Shown in pieces: positions 27,496 to 35,955 of a DNA stretch of 57,445 nucleotides. The translations under genes were made by a program, and so were the position numbers. A model generated the notes under the pieces. It ran no database searches. It was not told the DNA's origin and saw nothing but the letters and a program-made list of their open reading frames with translations. Positions within the stretch are counted from its first letter, which is position 1; each line of letters begins with the position of its first letter. Origin of the DNA: Spirulina sp. CS-785/01 (GTDB lineage Bacteria > Cyanobacteriota > Cyanobacteriia > Cyanobacteriales > Spirulinaceae). The stretch lies in contig NZ_JAQMSD010000075.1 in the NCBI RefSeq assembly GCF_028330525.1, positions 1-57,445 of the forward strand. The letters run 5' to 3'.

Positions 27496-28708
27496 CTACA
27501 GTATTATAATCCATTATTTTTTTTACAAACTTTATGACTAATTCTTTTTGGGTGAACTGACCAAAGGTAACTAAATCTCTTTCATCCACTTGCAAAAGTT
27601 CAATTAAAGGTTTTCGATTATTGCGAAACACGCTATCCCATATAAAAAACATTAATTTATTTTTTATATGTTCTTCTGTAATAATTTCTTCATTGATAAA
27701 AAAATAACCAATCTGTTTATCTTCAATTTTTCTAACTGTCTTATAATTGCTTAGAATGAACTTGTTTAAATTATCAACAAAATTATTCCATTCGTAAGTA
27801 TCTTCGTAAGTAACGTCATCAATGTTGTAAAGCCTTATTTTGCGATCAGATACTACATTTCTTTGGTTATCATCTTGGATATTAACAAACTCCCAATCCC
27901 AACGGCGTTTAAAAGCACTATCCATGAAATAAATTGAGTTGTCGGATGTATTCATAGTTGCTAAAATAGAAAAGTTGGGAGGTATTTTTATTTTACCTTG
28001 CTCAAGATTTATTTTATTATTGTTTTCAGATTCATCATAATCAGAAATAAAGTTTAGGTATTTATTATATTCTGTTTGTTCTATATTTTTGCCTTTATAT
28101 TCATACTTTTTTGTATCCTTTCTAGGATATGTAGTTAAGCCTATTTGTTTTAACAAACTTTGTTTCTCTAAATCTGAAAGCAGGATTGTATATTCAGACC
28201 AACCAGTGTTATCTCTATCAAGAAGCTGAAAAACACTGCCAAAAATTGCTGCTGAATTACCTCTATTGAGTTCGTCTATTACTAAAACAACATTTTCAGG
28301 TTTTGGTTTGTTAATTAAATTATATCGTTGTTCAAGTTCTTGTTTTTGAATTGTCGTAAATTTATCTTGTCTAGTTTCATCAATTTCCTTCTTGTATTTA
28401 CTGAGTGTGTTTTTTTTCTTGTCTTCATAGTCTAACTGGCTGCTAATGATATTTTCGTAAGCTTTTCCAAGTGCTTTTAAAAAATGGCCTGGATAGTATT
28501 TATATGAGACTTTTTCCTCTTCATCAGTGAAGGGCATTAACTTACCCATAAAATCACCATATGTATATTCTGGGTGAAATATAGTTGGAACAATATTGTA
28601 ATCGTCAGTTATACCTAACTTTTGAGGAATAATTTTATACATTAATCTATGACTTTTTCCTGTTCCGGGACTTCCGAAAAGAATTTTTTGAATAGGTCGG
28701 CTAGACAT
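27488..28708 (-). CDS. McrB-like AAA+ NTPase
   Basis: 406 residues that start almost at once with the NTPase core: Walker A GSPGTGKS (12-19), HPEYTYGDFMG, YYPGHFLKAL, Walker B VLVIDELNRGN (about 141-151), the McrB hallmark TMNTSDNS (251-258) and an arginine pair FKRRW (266-270). There is no N-terminal DNA-recognition domain as in E. coli McrB, so target recognition must come from the partner proteins. First gene of a three-gene operon with tight overlaps. Strong AT bias compared with neighbours suggests recent acquisition. Confidence 0.9.
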   Translation of the reverse strand: MSSRPIQKILFGSPGTGKSHRLMYKIIPQKLGITDDYNIVPTIFHPEYTYGDFMGKLMPFTDEEEKVSYKYYPGHFLKALGKAYENIISSQLDYEDKKKNTLSKYKKEIDETRQDKFTTIQKQELEQRYNLINKPKPENVVLVIDELNRGNSAAIFGSVFQLLDRDNTGWSEYTILLSDLEKQSLLKQIGLTTYPRKDTKKYEYKGKNIEQTEYNKYLNFISDYDESENNNKINLEQGKIKIPPNFSILATMNTSDNSIYFMDSAFKRRWDWEFVNIQDDNQRNVVSDRKIRLYNIDDVTYEDTYEWNNFVDNLNKFILSNYKTVRKIEDKQIGYFFINEEIITEEHIKNKLMFFIWDSVFRNNRKPLIELLQVDERDLVTFGQFTQKELVIKFVKKIMDYNTVDV

Positions 28709-28763
28709 GATCGATCTAATTTTACATTAAGCTACTGAATGTTCCTCTTAAAAGTATAGCAGT

Positions 28764-29216
28764 GTGACAACAGATAGTGAAATCCCCCGCTTCCAACAAC
28801 ACGCCAACCACTGGACAGAAACCCTCCTAAACACCGAAAAACCAGAACTCGCCACTGCCCAACGCTTCGCCACTCCCTACTTTAAAGACGACATCACCCC
28901 CGAACGAGTCCAACGCATTATAGAAATTTCCCCCATTGATAACACCCTCTCCCCGGAAAAAGCCAACCAAAAACGCCTAAAAGCAGAAGTTGAACTACAA
29001 ATGAGTGGCATGAAACCCCAACTCACCCAACAATGGAAACATCGCCAACTCGCCCTCGCGGAATACCTCGACACCCTCAGCGAACTCTCAGCGCGACTCG
29101 ACGGCCTCCTCTCCTTCGCCCACCTCTGCGAACAACAAGGGGTGAACAGTAGCCATGACCTCCTCTCTAGTGCGGATGCGAAACCCGGCCTCTATCTCCT
29201 CCCTGCCAATGGCTAA
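28764..29216 (+). CDS. Hypothetical helical protein
   Basis: 150 residues from a GTG start (GTGACAACAGATAG), divergent from the McrB-like gene with 55 bases between starts. The protein is hydrophilic and largely helical, with a possible coiled coil around LAEYLDTLSELSARLDGLLS. No recognised domain. Its GC-rich codons contrast with the AT-rich operon beside it, so it probably belongs to the resident chromosome rather than the island. Immediately followed by an inverted copy of the dispersed 92-bp-type repeat. Confidence 0.65.
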   Translation: MTTDSEIPRFQQHANHWTETLLNTEKPELATAQRFATPYFKDDITPERVQRIIEISPIDNTLSPEKANQKRLKAEVELQMSGMKPQLTQQWKHRQLALAEYLDTLSELSARLDGLLSFAHLCEQQGVNSSHDLLSSADAKPGLYLLPANG

Positions 29217-29224
29217 ACTGGAGG

Positions 29225-29302
29225 GTGAGAAACCGGGTTTCTATGGTCAATCTTGTTAAAAATACTTCAATCTTGAGAGAAACCCGGTTTCTGGCTCTCA
29301 CT
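29225..29302 (-). repeat. Single inverted copy of the dispersed 92-bp repeat
   Basis: Reverse-orientation copy of the unit at 23941-24204: GAAACCGGGTTTCTATGGTC, AATCTTG, ATACTTCAATCTTGAGAG and AACCCGGTTTCT are the complement of that unit. Together the two sites bracket the McrBC-like operon as inverted repeats about 5 kb apart. The long open frame running through this copy is not coding. Confidence 0.9.
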
Positions 29303-29380
29303 TACTTCTCAATTTGCTCTGAATTAGAAACAATATTCCCTAAACACCCCTATAAATATAGAGTAGGTGTTCATGGGGTC

Positions 29381-30475
29381 ATGACTATGCTTGAATCAGT
29401 GGCGAAAGCCGTCCAAGAAAAAGACTATAAGACTGCTGCTAAGTACCTGAAACCGTTACTCAAAACAGAGGCGAAAAACCCTTGGGTGCGGTTTTATGCG
29501 GCAAGAGTGCAAGAAGGTTTAGGGAAACTCGATGCGGCGGAAAAGCTGTATTTAAAACTGTTACCTAATATGACCAATCCTAAACTCATTTCGCAAATTC
29601 GCCAAGGCATTGCCCGCATTGAAGCAGTCTATCGAGATCAACGACAGGAGAATATTGAAAGCGCGATCGCAACCCCAGAAGGACAAGAAGATGCTATCCT
29701 CATCCTCGAAGCCGTCTCCCCAGAAAATAAAAAAGAAGCCGCCCAAGCCTTTGCTAAAATAATGCAAATCGACCCTTATACAGCCCGTTTACAACTTCCT
29801 AGTCAGGGGTGGCGGTTTTATCGGACGGGTAAACTAGGAGAATTAAACTACTACGTCTCTACCCTCAACGATGTAAATATTCCCAGTTTTACCTTTGCCC
29901 TAGAGAATATTCGCCAAATACAGGTCTTCAACGTCAATTATATCCAGAACATTAACTCCCAAGTTAACGTCCGTTGTACGAACGCAGAAGGGCAACAGGG
30001 GACGTTTCAGTTTCAATGGTCCGACGTGAGTCAAAACGTCTTAGGCCGTCTCCCCCTCTTTGAGTCCGTCGTCACCGTCGATGCGAGACACCAACTCACC
30101 CGCAAAACCCAAAAACAGGATGATGTCCCCTTCTGTGATCTCCACCTGCCCCGTCAAAAATATATCTTACGGTTCTGCGATCGCAACTACAACTTTCAAA
30201 AAGGCATCACCCTCACCCCCCGCAACAGCAACCCCGACTACGAAACCGACAGCAAAAACTGGCATCATCTCCTAAACTTCCTCAACCACAACCTCCCCAA
30301 CCTCCCCACCTGGTCAGACTTTAACAGCTTTGCCGACTCCATCCTCGACTTCCGAGAATTACTAGGGGGGTTAGAATCCTATATTGACCTAGAACGTCGT
30401 CAACCGAGTTTGTGGGACCCAGCCTTTCAACTGTATAGCGTTTTAGTATTTGGGCGAAATCACCCCTTGCTCTAA
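29381..30475 (+). CDS. TPR-like repeat protein of unknown function
   Basis: 364 residues from the ATG at 29381 (MTMLESVAKAVQEKDYKTAAKYL). The longer open frame upstream translates repeat DNA and is discarded. The N-terminal part holds one to two TPR-like units (AAKYLKPLLKTEAKNPWVRFYAARVQEGLGKLDAAEKLYLKLL). The C-terminal part has a beta-rich stretch with several Cys (VRCTNAEGQQG, FCDLHLP, RFCDRNYNF), possibly metal-binding. I do not recognise the family. Next gene starts 33 bases later in the same direction. Confidence 0.75.
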   Translation: MTMLESVAKAVQEKDYKTAAKYLKPLLKTEAKNPWVRFYAARVQEGLGKLDAAEKLYLKLLPNMTNPKLISQIRQGIARIEAVYRDQRQENIESAIATPEGQEDAILILEAVSPENKKEAAQAFAKIMQIDPYTARLQLPSQGWRFYRTGKLGELNYYVSTLNDVNIPSFTFALENIRQIQVFNVNYIQNINSQVNVRCTNAEGQQGTFQFQWSDVSQNVLGRLPLFESVVTVDARHQLTRKTQKQDDVPFCDLHLPRQKYILRFCDRNYNFQKGITLTPRNSNPDYETDSKNWHHLLNFLNHNLPNLPTWSDFNSFADSILDFRELLGGLESYIDLERRQPSLWDPAFQLYSVLVFGRNHPLL

Positions 30476-30507
30476 ACTACCTAGAAGTGGATGTTTTTAC
30501 TCACAGA

Positions 30508-31218
30508 ATGAGCCAAGAAATTACAATTCAAGCGTCCGATGGTGGCAGTTTTCAAGCCTATCTCGCCACCCCTAACACCGATCTTGCCCCCGGTGTCGTC
30601 ATGATTCAAGAAATTTTCGGTGTCAATGAAACCATGCGGGGGTTAGCCGATGGGTATGCTGCCGCCGGATATTTAGCCATTGTCCCCGACCTCTTTTGGC
30701 GACAAGAAGCAGGGATACAACTCAATGATCAACAACCAGCAGACTGGAAACAGGCATTTGAACTCTATCAGGGGTTTGACGAAGACAAGGGAACAGAAGA
30801 TTTAATCGCCACATTACACACCCTCCGTCTGATGGAGAATTGTCTTGGCCGTGTGGGGACTGTCGGCTTTTGTTTAGGAGGCAAATTAGCCTATCTCATG
30901 GCCACCCGGTCCGATGCAGACTGTAATGTAGGCTATTACGGAGTAGGCATTGAGAAAAACTTAGAAGAAGCGGCCAACATTACCCAGCCTACCCTATTAC
31001 ACATCGCCGAAGAAGACGAATATGTGCCAAAAGAAGCCCAAACCCAGATAAAAAGCCAATTACAAGACCATGATTTTGTCACCCTATACTCCTATGCCGG
31101 AGTCAACCACGGGTTTGCCCGTCCTGGGGGAGACACTTATTCCCAAAATGCCGCAGCCGCAGCCAATTTAAGAACCCTAGAATTCTTTAAAGAACATATT
31201 GGAGGGGGGATTTTTTAA
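30508..31218 (+). CDS. Dienelactone hydrolase family protein
   Basis: 236 residues from the ATG at 30508 (MSQEITIQASDGGSF); the in-frame GTG at 30487 is less likely. Alpha/beta-hydrolase of the carboxymethylenebutenolidase type: oxyanion Glu in MIQEIFGVNE, nucleophilic Cys in VGFCLGGKLAY, catalytic Asp in AEEDEYVP and His in GVNHGFARPG. Cys instead of Ser as nucleophile marks the DLH family. Cytosolic; the real substrate in cyanobacteria is not known. Confidence 0.92.
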   Translation: MSQEITIQASDGGSFQAYLATPNTDLAPGVVMIQEIFGVNETMRGLADGYAAAGYLAIVPDLFWRQEAGIQLNDQQPADWKQAFELYQGFDEDKGTEDLIATLHTLRLMENCLGRVGTVGFCLGGKLAYLMATRSDADCNVGYYGVGIEKNLEEAANITQPTLLHIAEEDEYVPKEAQTQIKSQLQDHDFVTLYSYAGVNHGFARPGGDTYSQNAAAAANLRTLEFFKEHIGGGIF

Positions 31219-31222
31219 TTTT

Positions 31223-31364
31223 TGGTTGTTGGTTATTGGTTGTTGGTTGTTGGTTGTTGGTTGTTGGTTATTGGTTATTGGTTGTTGGTTCAATGACTGA
31301 TTAGTGATTAGTGATTAGTGATTAGTGATTACTGATTACTGTTTACTGTTTACTGTTTACTGAA
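31223..31364. repeat. Two adjacent short tandem repeat arrays
   Basis: Units of TTGGTTG/TTGGTTA (about 31223-31290) are followed by TGATTAG and TTACTGT units (about 31297-31364). The second array supplies the last codons (SSVNSKQ) and the stop of the O-antigen ligase gene read on the minus strand. Confidence 0.93.
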
Positions 31365-32608
31365 GACACCCCTACAATTGCACTCCATAATAGCCAACCT
31401 AACGTTGAAATGCGTAAATCAAAGGTCGAGACATCGAGGAGATTAAACAACAAACAGGCCACAAACGCCACAATATAAGTAAATAGAATAGTGCGATCTT
31501 GTTTCTCCCACTGTCCTAACAGTAACATTCCTTGGGCTAACCCCCAACCAATAATCCCACTCAACCAAAGCGTCGCCGGGATGCCCATTTCTGCCGCCAG
31601 CATAATATATAAATTGTGGGGATGGGCCAACCAAAACCCCGTTGCCGCTTCGTATAACGGAGTAAAATGACGAAACCCCCACCCCAACCACGGTTTCTCT
31701 TGAATGAGTTGCCAGCAAAACTCCCATTGGGTTATACGGAGTTTTGGACTAGGGGGAGGAGTGTACATTTCCCCGGAAAGGCGGCCCCAGAGGAAAAAGG
31801 GGACAATTTGCCGTAACGGTTGCCCTCCCAGAGAGGGGAAAAAGGAGGCCCAAGCGATAACCCCCACACAAGCGGAAATGCCTAAAACTAACAGTCGCCA
31901 CCCCAGATACAACGCAAACACCAAACCTGCTAAAAATGCCAACCCCCAAGCGTTGCGAGACTGGGTTAATAGGAGTGAGACAGCATCCCCCACTACAATA
32001 ACCCCTAACACCCCTAACCGCCATTTTGAGGGGGACTTACGGTGCAATTCCTCCACCCCCAACCCCAACCCCAACACCAATACCACCACTAAATATAACG
32101 CCAAGACATTGGCATACATAAACGCCGAAGCCATACGGCCTGGGGGGTTTCCTCCGGCTTCCAACTGCCATCCAGAGAGGGTATGCCATAATTCCCCACT
32201 ACTCCACCCTAACCCCAACTGGCCCAACCCTAACACCACTATGATCAAAGAGGGTAAGAGTAAAATCCAGGCCAACCGTCGCAACTGTCGGGGGGTTTGA
32301 AGAAGCCAGCGAAAGGCCGCGGAGGCGATAAAATAGGGGACAAAATTCCCGGCCCCCAATAATGCTTCTTTGGGCAAGTCTGCTAAACTCGCACTGAGAA
32401 TCATCAAAACCGCCAATCCCGCAAACGCCCAATTTAAGCGACTTTGCAACAATTCTCGTCCCGCTTTCCCCAAGGTAGCCAAAACCACAACACTGAGAAG
32501 AATGGCCCCGACTCCTGGAAAGAGATAAAAGAGAAAAAACCCCACTTGAAACCCATCCCACATCCAGAGGGTACAAGGATCATTGATTTTGCGAGATTTT
32601 TGAGTCAC
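31343..32608 (-). CDS. O-antigen ligase / Wzy-like polysaccharide membrane protein
   Basis: 421 residues with about ten to eleven membrane helices and the Wzy_C/O-antigen-ligase signature: TQSRNAWGLAFLAG, then the large loop with GWGFRHFTPLYEA and the conserved HPHNLYIMLAAEMGIPATLW. Such proteins polymerise or ligate surface glycans in the inner membrane. Start is GTG at 32608. The extreme C-terminus is encoded by short tandem repeat DNA, so the tail may vary between strains. No glycan cluster is nearby. Confidence 0.88.
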   Translation of the reverse strand: MTQKSRKINDPCTLWMWDGFQVGFFLFYLFPGVGAILLSVVVLATLGKAGRELLQSRLNWAFAGLAVLMILSASLADLPKEALLGAGNFVPYFIASAAFRWLLQTPRQLRRLAWILLLPSLIIVVLGLGQLGLGWSSGELWHTLSGWQLEAGGNPPGRMASAFMYANVLALYLVVVLVLGLGLGVEELHRKSPSKWRLGVLGVIVVGDAVSLLLTQSRNAWGLAFLAGLVFALYLGWRLLVLGISACVGVIAWASFFPSLGGQPLRQIVPFFLWGRLSGEMYTPPPSPKLRITQWEFCWQLIQEKPWLGWGFRHFTPLYEAATGFWLAHPHNLYIMLAAEMGIPATLWLSGIIGWGLAQGMLLLGQWEKQDRTILFTYIVAFVACLLFNLLDVSTFDLRISTLGWLLWSAIVGVSSVNSKQ

Positions 32609-32708
32609 GGGAGATAAATTACTAGCAGTTAAACAGTATTCACTTGAGTTTTAACCCAGTTGATAACCTGAGAACTTAGTTGTTTGTTATTGATAAAACT
32701 GTCAACTG

Positions 32709-33548
32709 TCAACTATAACAATAGTCCATGCGGAGGAGGCGGATTTGAGCGATCGCCAATACAGTAGGAATAATACGACCATAGTTAGTTGCGATCGCAC
32801 GCCAGCCAATATCGGCAAAAAAGGCCACCCATAACATCGGCCCCAATACCGCAAAAACCGTTTTCACGGCCCCCTGTCGGGCCGCAGCTAGGGCCATTCC
32901 CCGGGAGGCCATCTGCATAGTAACGCGATGTTGAATTTGTGCAGCCACCGCAGTTCCTCCTTTAACTAATGTCGTTTTAGCCACCTGATAAGTTGCATAA
33001 TGGAGGGCAAATTGACGGGCAATATGTTGTAAAATTACCGACTTGAGGACAGCACTAATGGCAATCACCCCACTGCCCTTTAAAATAAACTGAATCGGGT
33101 TATGTTGGAGTTGAACAGGTAACGGTTCAGAGAAATTCGAGTCCGCTAAAGACTTCTGAACCCTGGCCGTCAGGGTTTTTCGTTCCGATGGGGGTAATTT
33201 TTTCCAGGCCCGGCCCAATAAATTTAAGAAAATCTCCGACTCAATTTCTACCGTCGTCATCTGTTGAGAATAGGGAATTTTCAGATAATGACAGATACGG
33301 GTTAACACTTGACGATAGGTGATCTCTTGACTATTCCCCCGTAACACCGTTACCCCGTCTGCGGCCAAAAAGCGAAACCGTTGTTCAAGTAACTCTAACT
33401 GAGTTTGGCGATCGCAGTTTTGAACCTCCACCACATCAGGAGTCTGCCAATAGTCTAAAGGATTCAACCTACGACAGAAGAGAATTTGTGTTAATTGTTG
33501 TAATTCTTCTTCTGTAGCGAGTTCTAGGGCTTCCCTCAATTCATCCAA
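32709..33548 (-). CDS. YaaW-family protein (DUF3944-like N-terminus)
   Basis: 279 residues starting with TTG at 33548, with GAGGG nine bases upstream. The opening DELREALELATEEELQQLTQILF and RRLNPLDYW is the typical start of YaaW (UPF0174) proteins. The C-terminal half is hydrophobic and alanine-rich (GSGVIAISAVLKSVI, KTVFAVLGPMLWVAFFADIGWRA), suggesting membrane association. Function unknown in all species. Confidence 0.82.
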   Translation of the reverse strand: MDELREALELATEEELQQLTQILFCRRLNPLDYWQTPDVVEVQNCDRQTQLELLEQRFRFLAADGVTVLRGNSQEITYRQVLTRICHYLKIPYSQQMTTVEIESEIFLNLLGRAWKKLPPSERKTLTARVQKSLADSNFSEPLPVQLQHNPIQFILKGSGVIAISAVLKSVILQHIARQFALHYATYQVAKTTLVKGGTAVAAQIQHRVTMQMASRGMALAAARQGAVKTVFAVLGPMLWVAFFADIGWRAIATNYGRIIPTVLAIAQIRLLRMDYCYS

Positions 33549-33628
33549 GATTCAAACCCTCACTACACTGTCCAATTCAATGTTCTTATTTTAAGGCAAG
33601 AATGGGTCACTGACCCCCTAAACCCCCT

Positions 33629-35290
33629 ATGAAACAACATCAATTTTGGCAAACATTAATTTTGTCTTCCCACTGGTGGGGGAGTCTGTTACTCGTTATC
33701 CTCGTTTTTTCCCTCTTAACCCTACAGGGATATTGGTTTGTCCCCATCATAGACTTTGCAGTAGCCATCTTACTGGGAATGCTACTCTATCAACTGCGTC
33801 AGGAGTTAGTAGCGAAAAATCAACGGTTACGGGAAACCAACGCTAGGTTAGATTTAGCCAATGATATGATTTTAGTCCGTGACCTCAAAGACCGGATCAC
33901 CTATTGGAATCCTGCTTGTCAACGGGTGTATGGGTGGACGGCTTCCGAAGCGATAGGCCAGTCGGTCCACCAGTTATTACAAACCGAGTTTCCTGAACCT
34001 CTCGATGTTATTCAGTCCAACTTCCTCCGTCAAGGGGAATGGAGGGGGGAGTTAGTCCACCACACCAAAACCGGGGAAAAAATCACCGTGGCCTCTACTT
34101 GGAGTTTACACCGCAATGAGAAAGGCCAGGCCACCGCTAATTTAGAAATTAACAAAGATATCACCGCAGCTAAGGCCGCAGAAGTCGCATTGCGACATAG
34201 TGAAAAACTCTATCGGACCCTAGCAGAAAACTTCCCCAATGGGGCTGTCTTTCTCTTTGACTGGGATTATCGCTATACTGTGGCGGAGGGGTCAGAATTG
34301 CAAGGGATGGGGTTTTCTCTCCCGTTACAGGGGAAACCGATTGATCAAGTTTGGTCACAAACCGAGTTATTAGTCTTGGACCCTCTCTATCGCAATGCTT
34401 TAATGGGGAAAAATACTGTAACAGAGATGCAACGGGGAAACTCGGTTTATCGCGTCTATGCGTTACCTGTGAAGGATGAGGAGGGAAACGTCTTTGCGGG
34501 GATGGCAATGATGCAGAATATCACGGAGAGTAAACAAGCTGAGGAGAAATTGCGATCGCGGGCTGACCAACTCTCCACCACCACCCACAGTTTAGCCGAA
34601 ACCACCGCCATTTTAGAAAAACGCAACCAAGAGTTAGACCAGTTTGCTTATATCGTCTCCCACGACTTAAAGGCCCCCCTCCGGGCCATTGCTAACCTCT
34701 CCACTTGGATAGAAGAAGACTTAGAAGACACCCTCACCGACGACACCCAACACCAAATGAACCTGTTACGGAGTCGGGTAAAACGCATGGAGGCATTAAT
34801 CGACGGCTTATTACAATATTCTAGAGTCGGTCGCTTCAAACGTCAGGCCGAATCCGTCAATGTGGAACAATTATTACATGAAGTCATCGACTCCCTCGCC
34901 CCACCCCCCGAAATTCAGATCAAATTGGCCTCAGAACTCCCCATTTTACAAACGGAACGCTTACCATTATTTCAAGTCTTTGCCAATTTGATTAGTAATG
35001 CTATTAAACACCGTCATTCCCCCCAAGGAGAGGTTACAATTGAGGCAGTAAATCAGGGGGACTTTTATCAGTTTACCGTCGCCGATGATGGCTATGGCAT
35101 TGATCCCGCTTATCACGAAAAAATCTTCGTCATGTTCCAAACCCTAGAACCCAGAGATAAAGTCGAAAACACCGGAGTGGGTCTAGCCATTGTCAAAAAA
35201 ATCATCGAAGATCAACAGGGGTCTATTTGGGTCGAGTCTCAGGAAGGAAATGGAGCTAAATTCAGCTTCACTTGGGCAAAAGAGTCCTAA
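33629..35290 (+). CDS. Membrane PAS-domain sensor histidine kinase
   Basis: 553 residues. Two N-terminal membrane helices (about 14-50), PAS domain about 72-180 (MILVRDLKDRITYWNPAC, GWTASEAIGQSV), a second PAS-like domain to about 310, coiled coil, HisKA with phospho-acceptor His345 (YIVSHDLKAPLRAI), then HATPase with NLISNAIKH, DDGYGIDP and GVGLAIVKKI. The HDLKAPLRAI dimerisation box is of the phytochrome-associated type that often signals to small Rcp1-like regulators such as the one encoded at 35530. Confidence 0.92.
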   Translation: MKQHQFWQTLILSSHWWGSLLLVILVFSLLTLQGYWFVPIIDFAVAILLGMLLYQLRQELVAKNQRLRETNARLDLANDMILVRDLKDRITYWNPACQRVYGWTASEAIGQSVHQLLQTEFPEPLDVIQSNFLRQGEWRGELVHHTKTGEKITVASTWSLHRNEKGQATANLEINKDITAAKAAEVALRHSEKLYRTLAENFPNGAVFLFDWDYRYTVAEGSELQGMGFSLPLQGKPIDQVWSQTELLVLDPLYRNALMGKNTVTEMQRGNSVYRVYALPVKDEEGNVFAGMAMMQNITESKQAEEKLRSRADQLSTTTHSLAETTAILEKRNQELDQFAYIVSHDLKAPLRAIANLSTWIEEDLEDTLTDDTQHQMNLLRSRVKRMEALIDGLLQYSRVGRFKRQAESVNVEQLLHEVIDSLAPPPEIQIKLASELPILQTERLPLFQVFANLISNAIKHRHSPQGEVTIEAVNQGDFYQFTVADDGYGIDPAYHEKIFVMFQTLEPRDKVENTGVGLAIVKKIIEDQQGSIWVESQEGNGAKFSFTWAKES

Positions 35291-35529
35291 ATTGATTCAG
35301 GCTTAGATATCTAGGGCAAAAAGGGAATTCAAGTTAACAGTAAATCGTTCTATAAATAATCGGATAGTTATCAAAGACCCTCCCAGAGAATGAGACACGA
35401 ACCGTACAACCTTAAATTATAATCAGAAAGTGAAACGCCAGTTTATTACCGCCAATTTATAGCTTAATCCCCCTCTCATCCCAGTCCCCTAAATGATCAA
35501 CTCTCAATTCTCAATTCTCAACTAAAAAT

Positions 35530-35952
35530 ATGTCTTATAAAAAACTAAATTTCCTCTTGATTGAAGATGACGAAGTTGATATAATGACAGTCAGGCGTGC
35601 CTTTAAAAAGCATAACCTTGATCATCAACTTTGGACAGCTTCCAATGGCGTAGAAGCCCTAGAGTTATTAAGCCCAGATAGCCAAGATTATCCCAGTCAT
35701 AACCGCTTAATTTTATTAGATTTAAATATGCCTAAAATGGGCGGAATTGAGTTTCTACATCAACTGCGATCGCACCCAGAATTAAAAAAAATTCCGGTCA
35801 TTGTTTTAACCACATCTAACGAAGACGAAGACAAAGTAAAAGCCTATAATTTCAATGTGGCAGGATACATGATTAAACCTGTAACTTTTGAATCATTTTT
35901 AGAAACCATTGCCACTTTAAACCAATATTGGATGATGAGTGAAATTTTGTGA
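35530..35952 (+). CDS. CheY-like (Rcp1-type) response regulator
   Basis: 140-residue stand-alone receiver: acidic pocket LLIEDDEVD, phospho-acceptor Asp64 (ILLDLNMPKMGG), VLTTSNEDED and Lys in MIKPVTFESF. Single-domain regulators of this Rcp1 type accept phosphate from phytochrome-like or PAS kinases. The gene is followed after three bases by the REC-PAS-GAF kinase, forming an operon. Short CTCAATT repeats lie just upstream. Confidence 0.93.
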   Translation: MSYKKLNFLLIEDDEVDIMTVRRAFKKHNLDHQLWTASNGVEALELLSPDSQDYPSHNRLILLDLNMPKMGGIEFLHQLRSHPELKKIPVIVLTTSNEDEDKVKAYNFNVAGYMIKPVTFESFLETIATLNQYWMMSEIL

Positions 35953-35955
35953 AAA

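Noticed and set aside
24855-28708. A complete restriction-modification system
   Set aside because: No methyltransferase motifs are found in or near the operon, so an R-M system with its own modification enzyme is not supported here.
29225-29380. Upstream extension of the TPR gene
   Set aside because: It reads through an inverted dispersed repeat; the convincing start is the ATG at 29381.
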